A stretch of DNA of 64,000 bases, taken from assembly GCF_026183895.1 (NCBI RefSeq), contig NZ_JAPFQI010000021.1, forward strand, positions 1 through 64,000, given 5' to 3'. Numbering within the stretch: position 1 is the stretch's first letter; every line of letters starts with the position of its first letter. A model generated the notes under the pieces. That model saw only the letters and a list, made by a program, of their open reading frames with translations, searched no databases and was not told the DNA's origin. Below are positions 27,426 to 36,136 of this stretch, one piece after another. A program made the position numbers and the translations under genes. This DNA comes from Sabulicella glaciei. GTDB lineage: Bacteria > Pseudomonadota > Alphaproteobacteria > Acetobacterales > Acetobacteraceae.

Positions 27426-28288
27426 CACCTCTCCCCCCTTCCGGCGGCCTGACCCTGGTGGCCACGCCGATCGGCAACCTGGACGACATTTCGGCCCGCG
27501 CGCTCCAGGCGCTGCGCGGGGCCGACACCGTGCTCTGCGAGGATACACGGGTGACGGCGAAACTGCTGGCGCGGCACGGCGTTGCCACGCGCCTCGCCGC
27601 GCTGCACGACCACAACGAGGAAGCGGAGGCCGCGCCGCTCGTCAAGCGCATGCTGGCCGGCGAGAAGCTGGCCCTGGTGAGCGACGCCGGCACGCCGCTG
27701 ATGAGCGACCCTGGCTTCCGGCTGGTGCGCGCCGCCATCGCGGCCGGGGTGGCGGTGACCGGCGTGCCCGGGCCCAACGCGGCGGTGATGGCGCTGACCT
27801 TGTCCGGCCTGCCGCCGCATCCCTTCCTGTTCCTCGGCTTCCTGCCCGTTCGCGGCGGCCCGCGCAAGGCGGAGCTGGCGCGGCTGCGCGCCGCCGAGGC
27901 TGCGGGGCTGTCTGCCACCTTGCTGTTCTACGAGGCGCCGCATCGCGCGGCAGAGGCGCTGGCCGCGCTGCGCGACGCGCTGGGTCCCGATCGCCCGGCC
28001 GCGCTGGCGCGCGAGCTGACCAAGCGCTTCGAGGAGGTGCGACGCGGCACCCTCGCCGAACTCGCGTCGCACTACGCGGCCGGGGCGCCGCGTGGCGAGG
28101 TGGTGCTCGTGGTGGGCCCCGCCCCGCCGCCCGACGCCCCGGCCGAGGAGGCGCTGGACGCGCTGCTGCGCCGCGCCCTGGAGACGCTGTCCCTGCGCGA
28201 TGCAGCCGCGCATGTCGCAGCCGCGACGGGAATGCCGCGCAAGCAGGTCTATGCCCGCGCGCTGGAGATCGGGAAGGCCGAGGAGTGA
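27410..28288 (+). CDS. rsmI: 16S rRNA (cytidine1402-2'-O)-methyltransferase RsmI
   Basis: SAM-dependent tetrapyrrole-methylase-fold enzyme that 2'-O-methylates C1402 in the ribosomal P-site. The 292 residues show the family signatures TLVATPIGNLDDIS, LCEDTRVTAKLL, LVSDAGTPLMSDPGF, GVPGPNAAVMALTLSGLP, FYEAPHR and ARELTKRFEEV. Start at 27410 overlaps the divergent lipoprotein gene; a family start nearer GLTLVATPIGNL may also be used. Its stop overlaps the GTG of a small membrane-protein gene (GTGA). The usual neighbour yraN is not present. Confidence 0.95.
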   Translation: MDDAASPLPPSGGLTLVATPIGNLDDISARALQALRGADTVLCEDTRVTAKLLARHGVATRLAALHDHNEEAEAAPLVKRMLAGEKLALVSDAGTPLMSDPGFRLVRAAIAAGVAVTGVPGPNAAVMALTLSGLPPHPFLFLGFLPVRGGPRKAELARLRAAEAAGLSATLLFYEAPHRAAEALAALRDALGPDRPAALARELTKRFEEVRRGTLAELASHYAAGAPRGEVVLVVGPAPPPDAPAEEALDALLRRALETLSLRDAAAHVAAATGMPRKQVYARALEIGKAEE

Positions 28289-28590
28289 GGCGGCGCGTCC
28301 TGTGGATGAACCTGCTCTTCGCCGCCGGGCTGGCGTTGATCCTGCCCTGGTTCGCCGCCGGCGTGCTGGCGCATTGGTGGGGCCCGGCGCGCGGCACCTT
28401 CTGGGCGACGCAGCACGCCTATGCCGTCCGCACCTTCTGGGTCGGCGTGCTGGGGCTGGTGGGCGGCGCGGTGTCCGGACTGTGGCCGATCCTGGTGCTG
28501 GCCTGGCTGTGGTGCGCGGCGCGCGTCACCCGGCAATGGATGTTCTGGGAAGGCGAGGATTGGGTCGCCGATCCGGGGCGCTTCCTGTGA
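28285..28590 (+). CDS. Small membrane protein, hypothetical
   Basis: 101 residues, rich in Trp, with two to three hydrophobic segments (about 8-30, 48-68, 70-82) and a charged C-terminus. I do not recognise the family. It is placed by overlaps at both ends: GTG start over the rsmI stop and stop over the GTG of the MOSC gene. This strongly suggests that it is translated within the rsmI operon. Confidence 0.7.
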   Translation: MRRRVLWMNLLFAAGLALILPWFAAGVLAHWWGPARGTFWATQHAYAVRTFWVGVLGLVGGAVSGLWPILVLAWLWCAARVTRQWMFWEGEDWVADPGRFL

Positions 28591-29096
28591 GCGGCGGCTT
28601 CCCGCCCGGCTCGTCGCTGGCGCGGCTGCTGGAAGGGCCGATCGCGCCGGGAAGGCTGCTGTGGATCGGGCTGCGCCCCGAGCGCCGCGCGCCGGTCCTG
28701 CCCGTCTCCGAGGCGCGGCTAGTGGCGGGGCACGGCGTGGAGGGCGACCGGTATCGTGGCACCGGCAAGGCGAACCGGCAGGTGACGATCCTGGCGCGCG
28801 AGCACCTGGAGGCCATCGCCTCCTTTCTTGCGCGCGATGCCATCCCGCCGGAAGCACTGCGCCGCAACCTGCTGGTGGAAGGCGTGAACCTGTTGGCGCT
28901 GAAGGGGAGGCGCTTCCGCATCGGCGCGGCGCTGCTGGAGCATTCCGGCGAGTGCCACCCGTGCTCGCGCATGGAGGAGGTGCTGGGGCCGGGGGGCTAC
29001 AACGCCACGCGCGGCCAGGGCGGCATCACGGCGCGGATCATCGAGGGCGGCGTGGTGCGCGTGGGGGATGTCGTGGAAGCCGTGGCCGGGCCATGA
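28587..29096 (+). CDS. MOSC-domain protein
   Basis: 169-residue stand-alone MOSC domain, related to the C-terminal domain of molybdenum-cofactor sulfurase and to YiiM/YuaD-type proteins. The core is GHGVEGDRYRG, QVTILAREHLEAI, RRNLLVEGVNLLALKGRRFRIG and the conserved cysteine region GECHPCSRMEEVLG, where the candidate sulfur-carrying Cys lies. It may handle molybdenum-cofactor-bound sulfur or detoxify N-hydroxylated compounds. The GTG start overlaps the previous stop, making it the third gene of the rsmI operon. Confidence 0.88.
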   Translation: MSGGFPPGSSLARLLEGPIAPGRLLWIGLRPERRAPVLPVSEARLVAGHGVEGDRYRGTGKANRQVTILAREHLEAIASFLARDAIPPEALRRNLLVEGVNLLALKGRRFRIGAALLEHSGECHPCSRMEEVLGPGGYNATRGQGGITARIIEGGVVRVGDVVEAVAGP

Positions 29097-29133
29097 CGGT
29101 GCCGTGCTTCACGGCCCGCACCGGGGACGGCGC

Positions 29134-29793
29134 GTGATTCCGCATCCGACCGACGCCGTGATCTTCGACATGGATGGGCTGCTTCTCGACACGGAGAAAC
29201 TGTACCGAAAGGCGATCGCCGCAGCGTGCGCGAAACAGGGCTGCGCGATGCCGGATCAGCTTCACCTCAGCCTGATCGGAACGCCCAAGGAGACGGGCGA
29301 CGCGCTGCTGCGCGGCTCTTTCGGCGATGCCTTCGACCTCGATGCCTATCACGCGGCCTGCGCCCATGATTTCGATGCGCTGTGCAAGGATGGCGTGCCG
29401 CTCCGGCCCGGAGCGATGGAACTCCTGCGCCACTTGCAGGCGAAGCGCATCCCGATGGGCGTCGCGACCTCCACCAGCCGGGATCGGGCCGTGCCCCGGC
29501 TCGCGCGGGCCGGCCTCCTCCCATTCTTTGGCGCGCTGGTCACACGCAGCGACGTTCGCAATGGCAAGCCGCATCCCGAGACCTTTCTGGCTGTGGCGGC
29601 TGCGATGGGCGCGCGTCCGTGCCAGTGCCTGGCGCTGGAGGATTCGCATAATGGCGTCCGGGCCGCCGCAGCCGCGGGAATGGCGACGGTGATGATCCCC
29701 GATCTGCTGCCGCCGACGGCCGAGATCGAGGCGCTGTGCGCGGCGGTATGGCCCAGCCTCCTGGATGTTCTGCGCCATTTCGAGCAGGCCTGA
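29134..29793 (+). CDS. HAD-superfamily phosphatase (beta-phosphoglucomutase-like)
   Basis: 219 residues, haloacid dehalogenase superfamily subfamily IA. Motif I is AVIFDMDGLLLDTE with nucleophile Asp; motif II is VATSTSRD; motif III is GKPHPETF with Lys; motif IV is ALEDSHNGVRAA. The helical cap between motifs I and II has the size seen in phosphoglycolate phosphatase and beta-phosphoglucomutase-like enzymes. The substrate is not predictable. The GTG at 29134 follows GGGGA; it lies 37 bp after the MOSC stop, so it may be part of the same operon. Confidence 0.87.
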   Translation: MIPHPTDAVIFDMDGLLLDTEKLYRKAIAAACAKQGCAMPDQLHLSLIGTPKETGDALLRGSFGDAFDLDAYHAACAHDFDALCKDGVPLRPGAMELLRHLQAKRIPMGVATSTSRDRAVPRLARAGLLPFFGALVTRSDVRNGKPHPETFLAVAAAMGARPCQCLALEDSHNGVRAAAAAGMATVMIPDLLPPTAEIEALCAAVWPSLLDVLRHFEQA

Positions 29794-29866
29794 GACGAAT
29801 CCTGTCGCCCATTCGCGCGGCCATCCCATGCGCTCCCGCCGGAGCTGGAACTCGTTCCAGCCGCGC

Positions 29867-31528
29867 TTACGCCTTCGGCAGCCGCAGGGTGAAGCGCGCG
29901 CCCAGCACCTGCCCCTCGGCGCCGCGGCGGTTCTCGGCGGTGATGCGGCCGCGCAGTCCCTCGATGATCTGCTTGGAGATGGAGAGGCCCAGGCCGGAAT
30001 GCTGGCCGAAGCGCTCGCCGCGCGGGCGCTCGGAGTAGAAGCGGTCGAAGATGCCGTCCAGCTTGGCCTCGGGAATGCCGGGACCCTCGTCCTCCACCAC
30101 CACCTCCACCTCCGCCCCCGCCGCGCGGGCACGGATGGAGACCGTGCCCTCCTCCGGCGAGAAGGAAACGGCGTTGCCCATCAGGTTGCGGAACACCTGC
30201 ACCAGCCGGTCCTCCACCCCCAGCACGGTGAGGCGGGGCGGCACTTCCAGCGTGATCACCGGGTCCTTCTCGCGCCGCGTCGCATTGTGCAGCTCCACCA
30301 GCACGGAGAGCATGGGCGACAGCTCCACCGGTTCCGCCACGGCGCGCGACAGCTCCGCATCCACCTTGGAGCTGTCGCTGATGTCGCCGATCAGCCGGTC
30401 CATCCGCACCGCATCCTCGGCGATGATGGCCAGCAGGCGGGCGCGCTGATTCGGGTCCTCCACGCGGCGCAGCGTCTCGATGGCAGAGCGCACGCTGGTG
30501 AGCGGGTTCTTGAGTTCGTGCGCCACGTCGGCGGCAAAGCGTTCGTTGGCGTCGATGCGTGCCCAGAGCGCGCGCGCGGCGGCCTGGAGGTCGCGGGCGA
30601 GGATGCCGATCTCGTCGTCGCGCGCGCGCAGGTGACGCGGCACGGAGCCGCCGCGGCCACGCCCCTGGCGCATCTCCGCCGCCGCGCCGGCCAGTTGCAG
30701 GATGGGGCGCGCCAGGGTGCGGGTGAGGAAGAGCGACACGCCCACGGTCAGCACCAGCGCGAGGAGGAACAGCCCCAGCACCGAGACGCGGATTTCCAGC
30801 AGCCGCGCATCCACCTCGCGCGCCTCGCGCGTCAGCAGCACGATGCCCAGATTCTGCCCGCCGCGCCGCGCCGGCTCCGCCACGCTGACCAGCAGCCGCC
30901 CTTCCGGCGTGCGGCGGATATAGGGGACCACGCCGCCTTCCAGGGCGAGGCGCAGTTCCGCCTGCCGCTCCGGTCCCAGATCAGGCTGCCACTCGAAGCT
31001 CTGCGCCGCCGGTGAGCGGTCCAGCGTGACATCAGCGCGGCGCGGGCGCGGGACGAGGGCGGAAACCTGCTCGGCCAGGACGGACAGGCGCTGGCCCCAG
31101 CCGCCCGGCACGGCGGGGGCGGGAAGCGGCTCGGCGATCACCGTGCCGCCCGCCCCCTCGCGCACCCGGGAATCCGCGATGACGAGGCCGGCGGCGTCGA
31201 AGATGCGCGCCTGGGTGGCAGGGGATGGCTCGACGAGGCGGCGCAGGAGCGGCCGCGCCTGCTCGGGCACCAACGTCGCGCGGTCATCCTGCACGCGCAC
31301 CGCGGCCTCGGCGATGGCGCCGGCATAGATGCGCGCCTGGGTGCGCATCGCCTCCACCTCGGCCGCCAGCAGCCCGTCCTGATACTGGTCGAGATAAAGC
31401 AAGGAGGCCGCCAGCAGGGCCGGCGGCAGCGCGTTCACCAGCAGGATGCGGCGCAAGAGCGGCGAAACCAAGCGGCGCCGCACGGGCAGCGCCGCGTCCG
31501 GCTTCAGGAGGGGCGCGATCTCGGCCAT
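29867..31528 (-). CDS. ChvG/ExoS-type sensor histidine kinase
   Basis: 553 residues. Membrane helices at about 27-46 and 248-268 flank a periplasmic sensor domain of about 200 residues, followed by HAMP (269-322), HisKA with FAADVAHELKNPLTSV (His337) and HATPase_c with NLMGNAVSFS, DEGPGIPE and HSGLGLSISKQI. This matches ChvG/ExoS, which senses acidity and envelope change and controls surface polysaccharide genes in alphaproteobacteria. The usual chvI regulator upstream and hprK downstream are both missing here, so it is an orphan kinase or a relocated copy. Confidence 0.87.
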   Translation of the reverse strand: MAEIAPLLKPDAALPVRRRLVSPLLRRILLVNALPPALLAASLLYLDQYQDGLLAAEVEAMRTQARIYAGAIAEAAVRVQDDRATLVPEQARPLLRRLVEPSPATQARIFDAAGLVIADSRVREGAGGTVIAEPLPAPAVPGGWGQRLSVLAEQVSALVPRPRRADVTLDRSPAAQSFEWQPDLGPERQAELRLALEGGVVPYIRRTPEGRLLVSVAEPARRGGQNLGIVLLTREAREVDARLLEIRVSVLGLFLLALVLTVGVSLFLTRTLARPILQLAGAAAEMRQGRGRGGSVPRHLRARDDEIGILARDLQAAARALWARIDANERFAADVAHELKNPLTSVRSAIETLRRVEDPNQRARLLAIIAEDAVRMDRLIGDISDSSKVDAELSRAVAEPVELSPMLSVLVELHNATRREKDPVITLEVPPRLTVLGVEDRLVQVFRNLMGNAVSFSPEEGTVSIRARAAGAEVEVVVEDEGPGIPEAKLDGIFDRFYSERPRGERFGQHSGLGLSISKQIIEGLRGRITAENRRGAEGQVLGARFTLRLPKA

Positions 31529-31538
31529 GCCGGATGGG

Positions 31539-33035
31539 TTACCCCCGGCGCACGCGCCACGCCACCCAGAGCCGCGGCCCCACCAGACCCAGCACCGCGA
31601 TGAGCAGGATCGCGAGCGAAACGGGGCGCGTCAGGAAGACGCTCCAGTCGCCCTGGGAGATGGTGAGGGCCTGGCGCAGCGCCTGCTCCGCCATCGGGCC
31701 GAGGATCATGCCGATCACCACCGGCGCCACCGGGAAGTCGTACCGGCGCATGAACATGCCGATGGTGCCGATCACGTAGAGCAGCACGAGATCCGTGATG
31801 GAGTTGGAGATGCCGTAGGTGCCGACCGTCGCGAAGACCAGGATGCCGGCATAAAGTTGGGGTTGGGGAATCTTCAGGATGCGAACCCACAGGCCGACCA
31901 GCGGCAGGTTCAGCACCACCAGCATCACGTTGGCGATGAAGAGCGAGGCGATCAGCGTCCAGACCAGCTCGCCCTGGGTCTGGAACAGCAGCGGCCCCGG
32001 CTGGATGCCGTAGCTCTGGAAGGCGGAGAGCATGATCGCCGCCGTCGCGCTGGTCGGCAGGCCGAGCGTGAGCATGGGCACCAGCACCCCGGCGGCGGCG
32101 GCGTTGTTGGCCGCCTCCGGCCCCGCCACGCCCTCAATCGCGCCCGTGGTGCCGAATTCCTTCTTGGCTTCCGGCGAGGCGAGGCGGCGCTCGGCGTAGT
32201 AGCTCAGCATGGTCGGCATCTCGGTGCCGCCGGCCGGCAGCACGCCGAAGGGAAAGCCGAGCCCGGCGCCGCGCAGCCAGGGGCCGAGGGAGCGGCGGAA
32301 ATCCGAGCGCGACAGCATGACGCGGCCCACGGGCAGCACGGTGGGCTCGCCGCCGCGATGGCGCCAAGCCATGTGCAGCGCCTCGCCCACCGCGAAGAGG
32401 GCGACGGCCACCAGCACCACGTTCACCCCGTCCAGCAATTCGGGGATGCCAAAAGTCATGCGCGGCTGGCCAGTCTGCAGGTCGATGCCCACCAGCCCCA
32501 GCGCCAGCCCGAAGAAGAGCGAGGTGAGTCCGCGCAGCGCCGAGCCGCCGAGCACGGCGGAGACGGTGACGAAGCACAGCACCATCAGCGCGAAGTACTC
32601 CGCCGGGCCGAGGCGCAGGGCGAGGTCCACGATGACGGGCCCCAGGAAGGCGATGCCCGCCGTCCCCACCACTCCCGCCACGAAGGAGCCGATGGCCGAG
32701 GTGGCGAGCGCCGGTCCGGCGCGGCCGGAGCGCGCCATCTTCGCCCCTTCCAGCGCGGTGATGATGGAGCCGGACTCGCCCGGCGCGTTCAGCAGGATGG
32801 AGGTGGTCGAGCCGCCATACATCGCGCCGTAGAACACGCCGCAGAACAGGATGAAGGCGCCCGTCGCGCTCACCTGGAAGGTGATGGGCAGCAGCAGCGC
32901 GATGGTGAGCGCCGGGCCGAGGCCGGGCAGCACCCCGACCGCCGTGCCGAGGAAGCAGCCCAGGATCGCCCAGCCCAGATTCGCCAAGGTCAGGGCCTGG
33001 GAGAAGCCGAGAGAAAGTCCGGCGATCGCATCCAT
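31539..33035 (-). CDS. tctA: Tripartite tricarboxylate transporter large permease TctA
   Basis: 498-residue integral membrane protein (DUF112/TctA) with about 11-12 helices, the main membrane subunit of a binding-protein-dependent, ion-driven carboxylate importer. Diagnostic blocks are [34 protein letters not shown], the mid-region [23 protein letters not shown] and [16 protein letters not shown]. The ATG at 33035 is chosen; a TTG three codons upstream is possible. TctB is encoded upstream on the same strand, but a LysM gene in the opposite orientation sits between them, which is abnormal for tct operons. Confidence 0.93.
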   Translation of the reverse strand: MDAIAGLSLGFSQALTLANLGWAILGCFLGTAVGVLPGLGPALTIALLLPITFQVSATGAFILFCGVFYGAMYGGSTTSILLNAPGESGSIITALEGAKMARSGRAGPALATSAIGSFVAGVVGTAGIAFLGPVIVDLALRLGPAEYFALMVLCFVTVSAVLGGSALRGLTSLFFGLALGLVGIDLQTGQPRMTFGIPELLDGVNVVLVAVALFAVGEALHMAWRHRGGEPTVLPVGRVMLSRSDFRRSLGPWLRGAGLGFPFGVLPAGGTEMPTMLSYYAERRLASPEAKKEFGTTGAIEGVAGPEAANNAAAAGVLVPMLTLGLPTSATAAIMLSAFQSYGIQPGPLLFQTQGELVWTLIASLFIANVMLVVLNLPLVGLWVRILKIPQPQLYAGILVFATVGTYGISNSITDLVLLYVIGTIGMFMRRYDFPVAPVVIGMILGPMAEQALRQALTISQGDWSVFLTRPVSLAILLIAVLGLVGPRLWVAWRVRRG

Positions 33036-33073
33036 CAGGGGCAACTTTCGGTGGGGCGCCGGGTTCCGGCGGC

Positions 33074-33544
33074 ATGGGACTCTTCAGCTTCATCCAGGGC
33101 GTCGGGCGCCGTCTCGGCCTCGGCACCACCGCCACCGCCGCCGAGGCGGAAAAGGAACCCGCCCCCGCGGCGCCTTCGGCCGACATGCTGCAGCAGGAGG
33201 TGAACCGGCTGGGCATCAATGCCGCCGGCGTCACGGTGAAGGTGGAAGGCGACACGGTCGTGCTCGAGGGCGCCAAGGGGATGGACCCCGCGGAGCACGA
33301 GAAGCTCGTCCTCGCCGTCGGCAACGTGGCCGGCATCGGCAAGGTGGACGACCGCACGGAAGGCGCGGCCGGGCCGGAGCCGGTCTTCTACACCGTGCAG
33401 AAGGGCGACACGCTCTCGGCCATCGCCAAGTCGCATCTCGGCAACGGCAACGCCTACATGAAGATCTTCGAGGCGAACCGGCCGATGCTGGAGCATCCGG
33501 ACCGCATCTATCCCGGCCAGGTGCTGCGCATCCCCAAGGACTGA
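33074..33544 (+). CDS. BON-LysM protein (Kbp/YgaU-like)
   Basis: 156 residues: a BON domain (about 40-100, [20 protein letters not shown]) followed by a C-terminal LysM domain ([19 protein letters not shown] to [10 protein letters not shown]). This is the architecture of E. coli Kbp (YgaU), a cytoplasmic potassium-binding protein. No signal peptide is present, which fits Kbp rather than a wall-binding role. It lies in the opposite orientation between tctB and tctA, with only 4 bp to the tctB stop and 38 bp to the tctA start. A kup potassium transporter gene occurs 23 kb away in this window. Confidence 0.9.
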   Translation: MGLFSFIQGVGRRLGLGTTATAAEAEKEPAPAAPSADMLQQEVNRLGINAAGVTVKVEGDTVVLEGAKGMDPAEHEKLVLAVGNVAGIGKVDDRTEGAAGPEPVFYTVQKGDTLSAIAKSHLGNGNAYMKIFEANRPMLEHPDRIYPGQVLRIPKD

Positions 33545-33548
33545 CACG

Positions 33549-34058
33549 TCAAGGCACGTCCTGGCCGAGGAGGCGCAGCACCGCCTCCTCCAGCACGCCC
33601 GCGCCGATGTTCACGCCCAGCGCCTGCACGAACAGGAACCAGGTGCCGAGGCAGAGCGGCAGGGCGATGAGGATGTCGCGCCCCAGGCGGCGCGACCCGA
33701 AGGCCGCCGCCACCAGCACGAACTGCGCCGAGGCCGCGACCGAAAAGCCCAGCGGGCCGATCAGCGCCAGGTTGGCGAGCAACCCCGCCCCCATCAGCCC
33801 CAGGGCGCGGAGGTTGGGTGGCCCGGCTTCCTGCACCTCCTCGATGCGGTGGGACCAGCCGCCGCGCCAGGCGGAGAGGGTGAGCAGCACGCCGAGCAGG
33901 AGCAGCCCCCCCGCGACCAGGAAGGGGATCGCCTTCGGCCCGACCTGGGCATAGAGCGGCGAGACGGGAATCACCGCCGCCTGCCAGAGCGCGAGCACCC
34001 CCAAGCCGACGACAAACAGCCCGGCGCCCAGATCGGCTCGGGAGGGTTCCTGACGCAT
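33549..34058 (-). CDS. tctB: Tripartite tricarboxylate transporter small permease TctB
   Basis: 169-residue membrane protein with four helices (about 12-30, 45-65, 88-120 in two parts, 130-150), the size and pattern of TctB. The N-terminal ADLGAGLFVVGLGVLALWQ and IPFLVAGGLLLLGVLLTL are family-like. It would form the small subunit with TctA, encoded beyond the antiparallel LysM gene. The ATG at 34058 was chosen because the membrane protein begins there; longer open frame upstream runs antisense to the methyltransferase gene. Confidence 0.85.
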   Translation of the reverse strand: MRQEPSRADLGAGLFVVGLGVLALWQAAVIPVSPLYAQVGPKAIPFLVAGGLLLLGVLLTLSAWRGGWSHRIEEVQEAGPPNLRALGLMGAGLLANLALIGPLGFSVAASAQFVLVAAAFGSRRLGRDILIALPLCLGTWFLFVQALGVNIGAGVLEEAVLRLLGQDVP

Positions 34059-34133
34059 GACGCCTCGCGCATCCTCGAAGCGGCATCTCAAGCCGCAAAC
34101 GCGCCGCCGCGCAACCAGGGAGGAGCGAGCCCC

Positions 34134-34919
34134 ATGGATTCCGAGCCCATCGCCCCGTCCGGGCGCCTGCTCCGCTTCCTCCAGATGGTTGCGGAGGGGG
34201 GTGCCGGGAATGCGGAAGGCGGGGAAGGGGCGGCGGAAGCCGGGCTGGTGCGCGCGGGGCCCGACGGGGCGCCGGTGCTGACCGAGGCCGGACGGGCCTC
34301 CCTGGCGGCGGCCGCCATTCCCGGCATCTACCGGCGCCACGCCGCCGCCTTCGACCGGCTGCGCGGCCGCACCCTGTTCGAGCGCGCCTGGCTGGACCGC
34401 TTCCTGGCCCTGGTGCCGCCAGGCGGTGCCGTGCTCGACCTCGGCTGCGGCATGGGGGAGCCGGTGGCGCGCTTCCTCCTGGAAGCAGGGCGGCGCGTGA
34501 CGGGGGTGGATGCCTCGCCCGCCCTGCTGGCGCTGGCGCGGAAACGCCTGCCCGAAGGCGACTGGATCGGGGCGGACATGCGCGGCCTCGCGCTGGGGCG
34601 GCGCTTCGAGGGCATCCTGGCCTGGGACAGCTTCTTCCACCTGTCGCGCGCCGACCAGCGCGCGATGTTCCCCGTCTTCGCGCATCACGCCGCGCCGGGC
34701 GCCGCGCTGATGTTCACCAGCGGCCCGGAGGCCAGCGAGGCGATCGGGAGCTTCGAGGGGGAGGCGCTGTTCCACGCCAGCCTCGACCCGGCCGAATACC
34801 GGTCCAGGCTGGGCGAGGCGGGCTTCGCGGTGGTGGCGCACCGCGCGGAGGACGTGGAATGCGGCGGGCGGACCGTGTGGCTCGCCCGCCGCGAGGGTCA
34901 GGCAGCCAGCGCTGGGTAG
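34134..34919 (+). CDS. Class I SAM-dependent methyltransferase
   Basis: 261 residues. The Rossmann-type SAM site is VLDLGCGMGEPVARFLLEAG (about 104-123), with the acidic motif II GVDASPALLALAR and a motif near IGADMRGLALG. The N-terminal 75 residues are helical and may bind the substrate. The substrate is unknown. An AGGAG lies about 10 nt before the ATG. Its end overlaps the end of the convergent ene-reductase gene by 22 bp. It is divergent from tctB. Confidence 0.85.
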   Translation: MDSEPIAPSGRLLRFLQMVAEGGAGNAEGGEGAAEAGLVRAGPDGAPVLTEAGRASLAAAAIPGIYRRHAAAFDRLRGRTLFERAWLDRFLALVPPGGAVLDLGCGMGEPVARFLLEAGRRVTGVDASPALLALARKRLPEGDWIGADMRGLALGRRFEGILAWDSFFHLSRADQRAMFPVFAHHAAPGAALMFTSGPEASEAIGSFEGEALFHASLDPAEYRSRLGEAGFAVVAHRAEDVECGGRTVWLARREGQAASAG

Positions 34920-35950
34920 TCGGTGTAGCCGCGCGCGTCGCCGCCATAGAAGGTGGACTTGTCCGGCTGGTTCAGCGCCGCCCCCTCGCGCAGCCGCGCC
35001 GGCAGGTCGGGGTTGGCGATGAAGGGCGCGCCGAAGGAGATCATCTCCGCCTTGCCGGCGGCGAGGTCGGCCTCCGCCCGCGCGCGGTCGTAGCCGCCAT
35101 TGAGGATCAGCGTGCCGGGGAAGAGCCGCCGCACCTGCCCCGCCACGTCCCAGCCCGGGCGCGCATCGACCACGTGGAGGTAGGCGATGGGCCGCTTCGC
35201 CAGCTCGGCGATGACATGGGCGTGGGTCGCCTCGGCCTCCGGGTCCTGGATGTCGTTGAAGGTGACGCCGGGCGAGAGGCGCACGCCGACGCGATCGCCG
35301 CCCACCGCCGCGATGGCGGCATCGGTCGCGGCGAGCAGGAAGCGGGCGCGCTTCTCGATCGTGCCGCCCCATTCATCCTCGCGCCGGTTCACGTTGGGCG
35401 CCAGGAACTGCGCCGGCAGGTAGCCATTGGCGCCGTGCACCTCCACGCCGTCGATCCCGGCTTCCACGGCCAGCGTCGCCGCGCGGCCGAAGGACCCGAC
35501 CAGAGCCTCGATCTCCTGCGCCTCCAGCGCGCGGGGCATGCCATGCGGCTTCGGGCCTTCATGGGTGAAGATCTCGCCGGGCGCCTGCACGGCGGAAGGC
35601 GCGACGGGCGCCTCGCCATTCAAGAAGTCGGGGTGCGAAATTCGGCCGGCATGCATGAGCTGCACGAAGATGTGACCTCCCCGCGCCTTCACCGCCTTCG
35701 CCACGCCGCGCCAGCCTTCCTGGGTGCGCGCATCGTAGAGGCCGGGAATGTCGATGTAGCCGTGGCCCGAGGGGTCGGGCGTCGTGCCCTCGGTGATGAT
35801 GAGGCCCGCCGAGGCGCGCTGCGCGTAGTACTCGGCGTTCAGCGCGTTGGGCGCGCCGCCGGGCGAGCGGTTGCGCGTCATCGGCGCCATGACGACGCGG
35901 TGGGGAAGGTCGAGCGCGCCGAGACGGATCGGGGTGAACAGGCTGGTCAT
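34898..35950 (-). CDS. Old yellow enzyme family ene-reductase (NemA-like)
   Basis: FMN-dependent alkene reductase, 350 residues, TIM barrel. FMN and substrate motifs: LFTPIRLGALDLPHRVVMAPMTR (N-terminus), FVQLMHAGRISHP, the active-site DGVEVHGANGYLPAQFLAP (His-Gly-Ala-Asn), and AEMISFGAPFIANPDLPARL. It probably reduces activated C=C bonds or nitroesters with NADPH. The start at 35950 has the typical MTSLFTPIRLG opening. It is divergent from the SDR gene with a 186-bp shared control region. Confidence 0.92.
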   Translation of the reverse strand: MTSLFTPIRLGALDLPHRVVMAPMTRNRSPGGAPNALNAEYYAQRASAGLIITEGTTPDPSGHGYIDIPGLYDARTQEGWRGVAKAVKARGGHIFVQLMHAGRISHPDFLNGEAPVAPSAVQAPGEIFTHEGPKPHGMPRALEAQEIEALVGSFGRAATLAVEAGIDGVEVHGANGYLPAQFLAPNVNRREDEWGGTIEKRARFLLAATDAAIAAVGGDRVGVRLSPGVTFNDIQDPEAEATHAHVIAELAKRPIAYLHVVDARPGWDVAGQVRRLFPGTLILNGGYDRARAEADLAAGKAEMISFGAPFIANPDLPARLREGAALNQPDKSTFYGGDARGYTDYPALAA

Positions 35951-36136
35951 CGAGAATCTCCCTGTCGGGTTCCCACCGGAGATAGGAAGCATCTCCGGCT
36001 GCGGGAAATCGGCCTGGGTGATAACGGGCATTCACCATCCGCCGCTTGCAGGATCCCGCCGCGTCCCATCGGGCGCCGCCTCTCGACATCCCGGCCCATC
36101 CTGTCACCCTGCGCGGGGGACGGAGGCGGATATATC

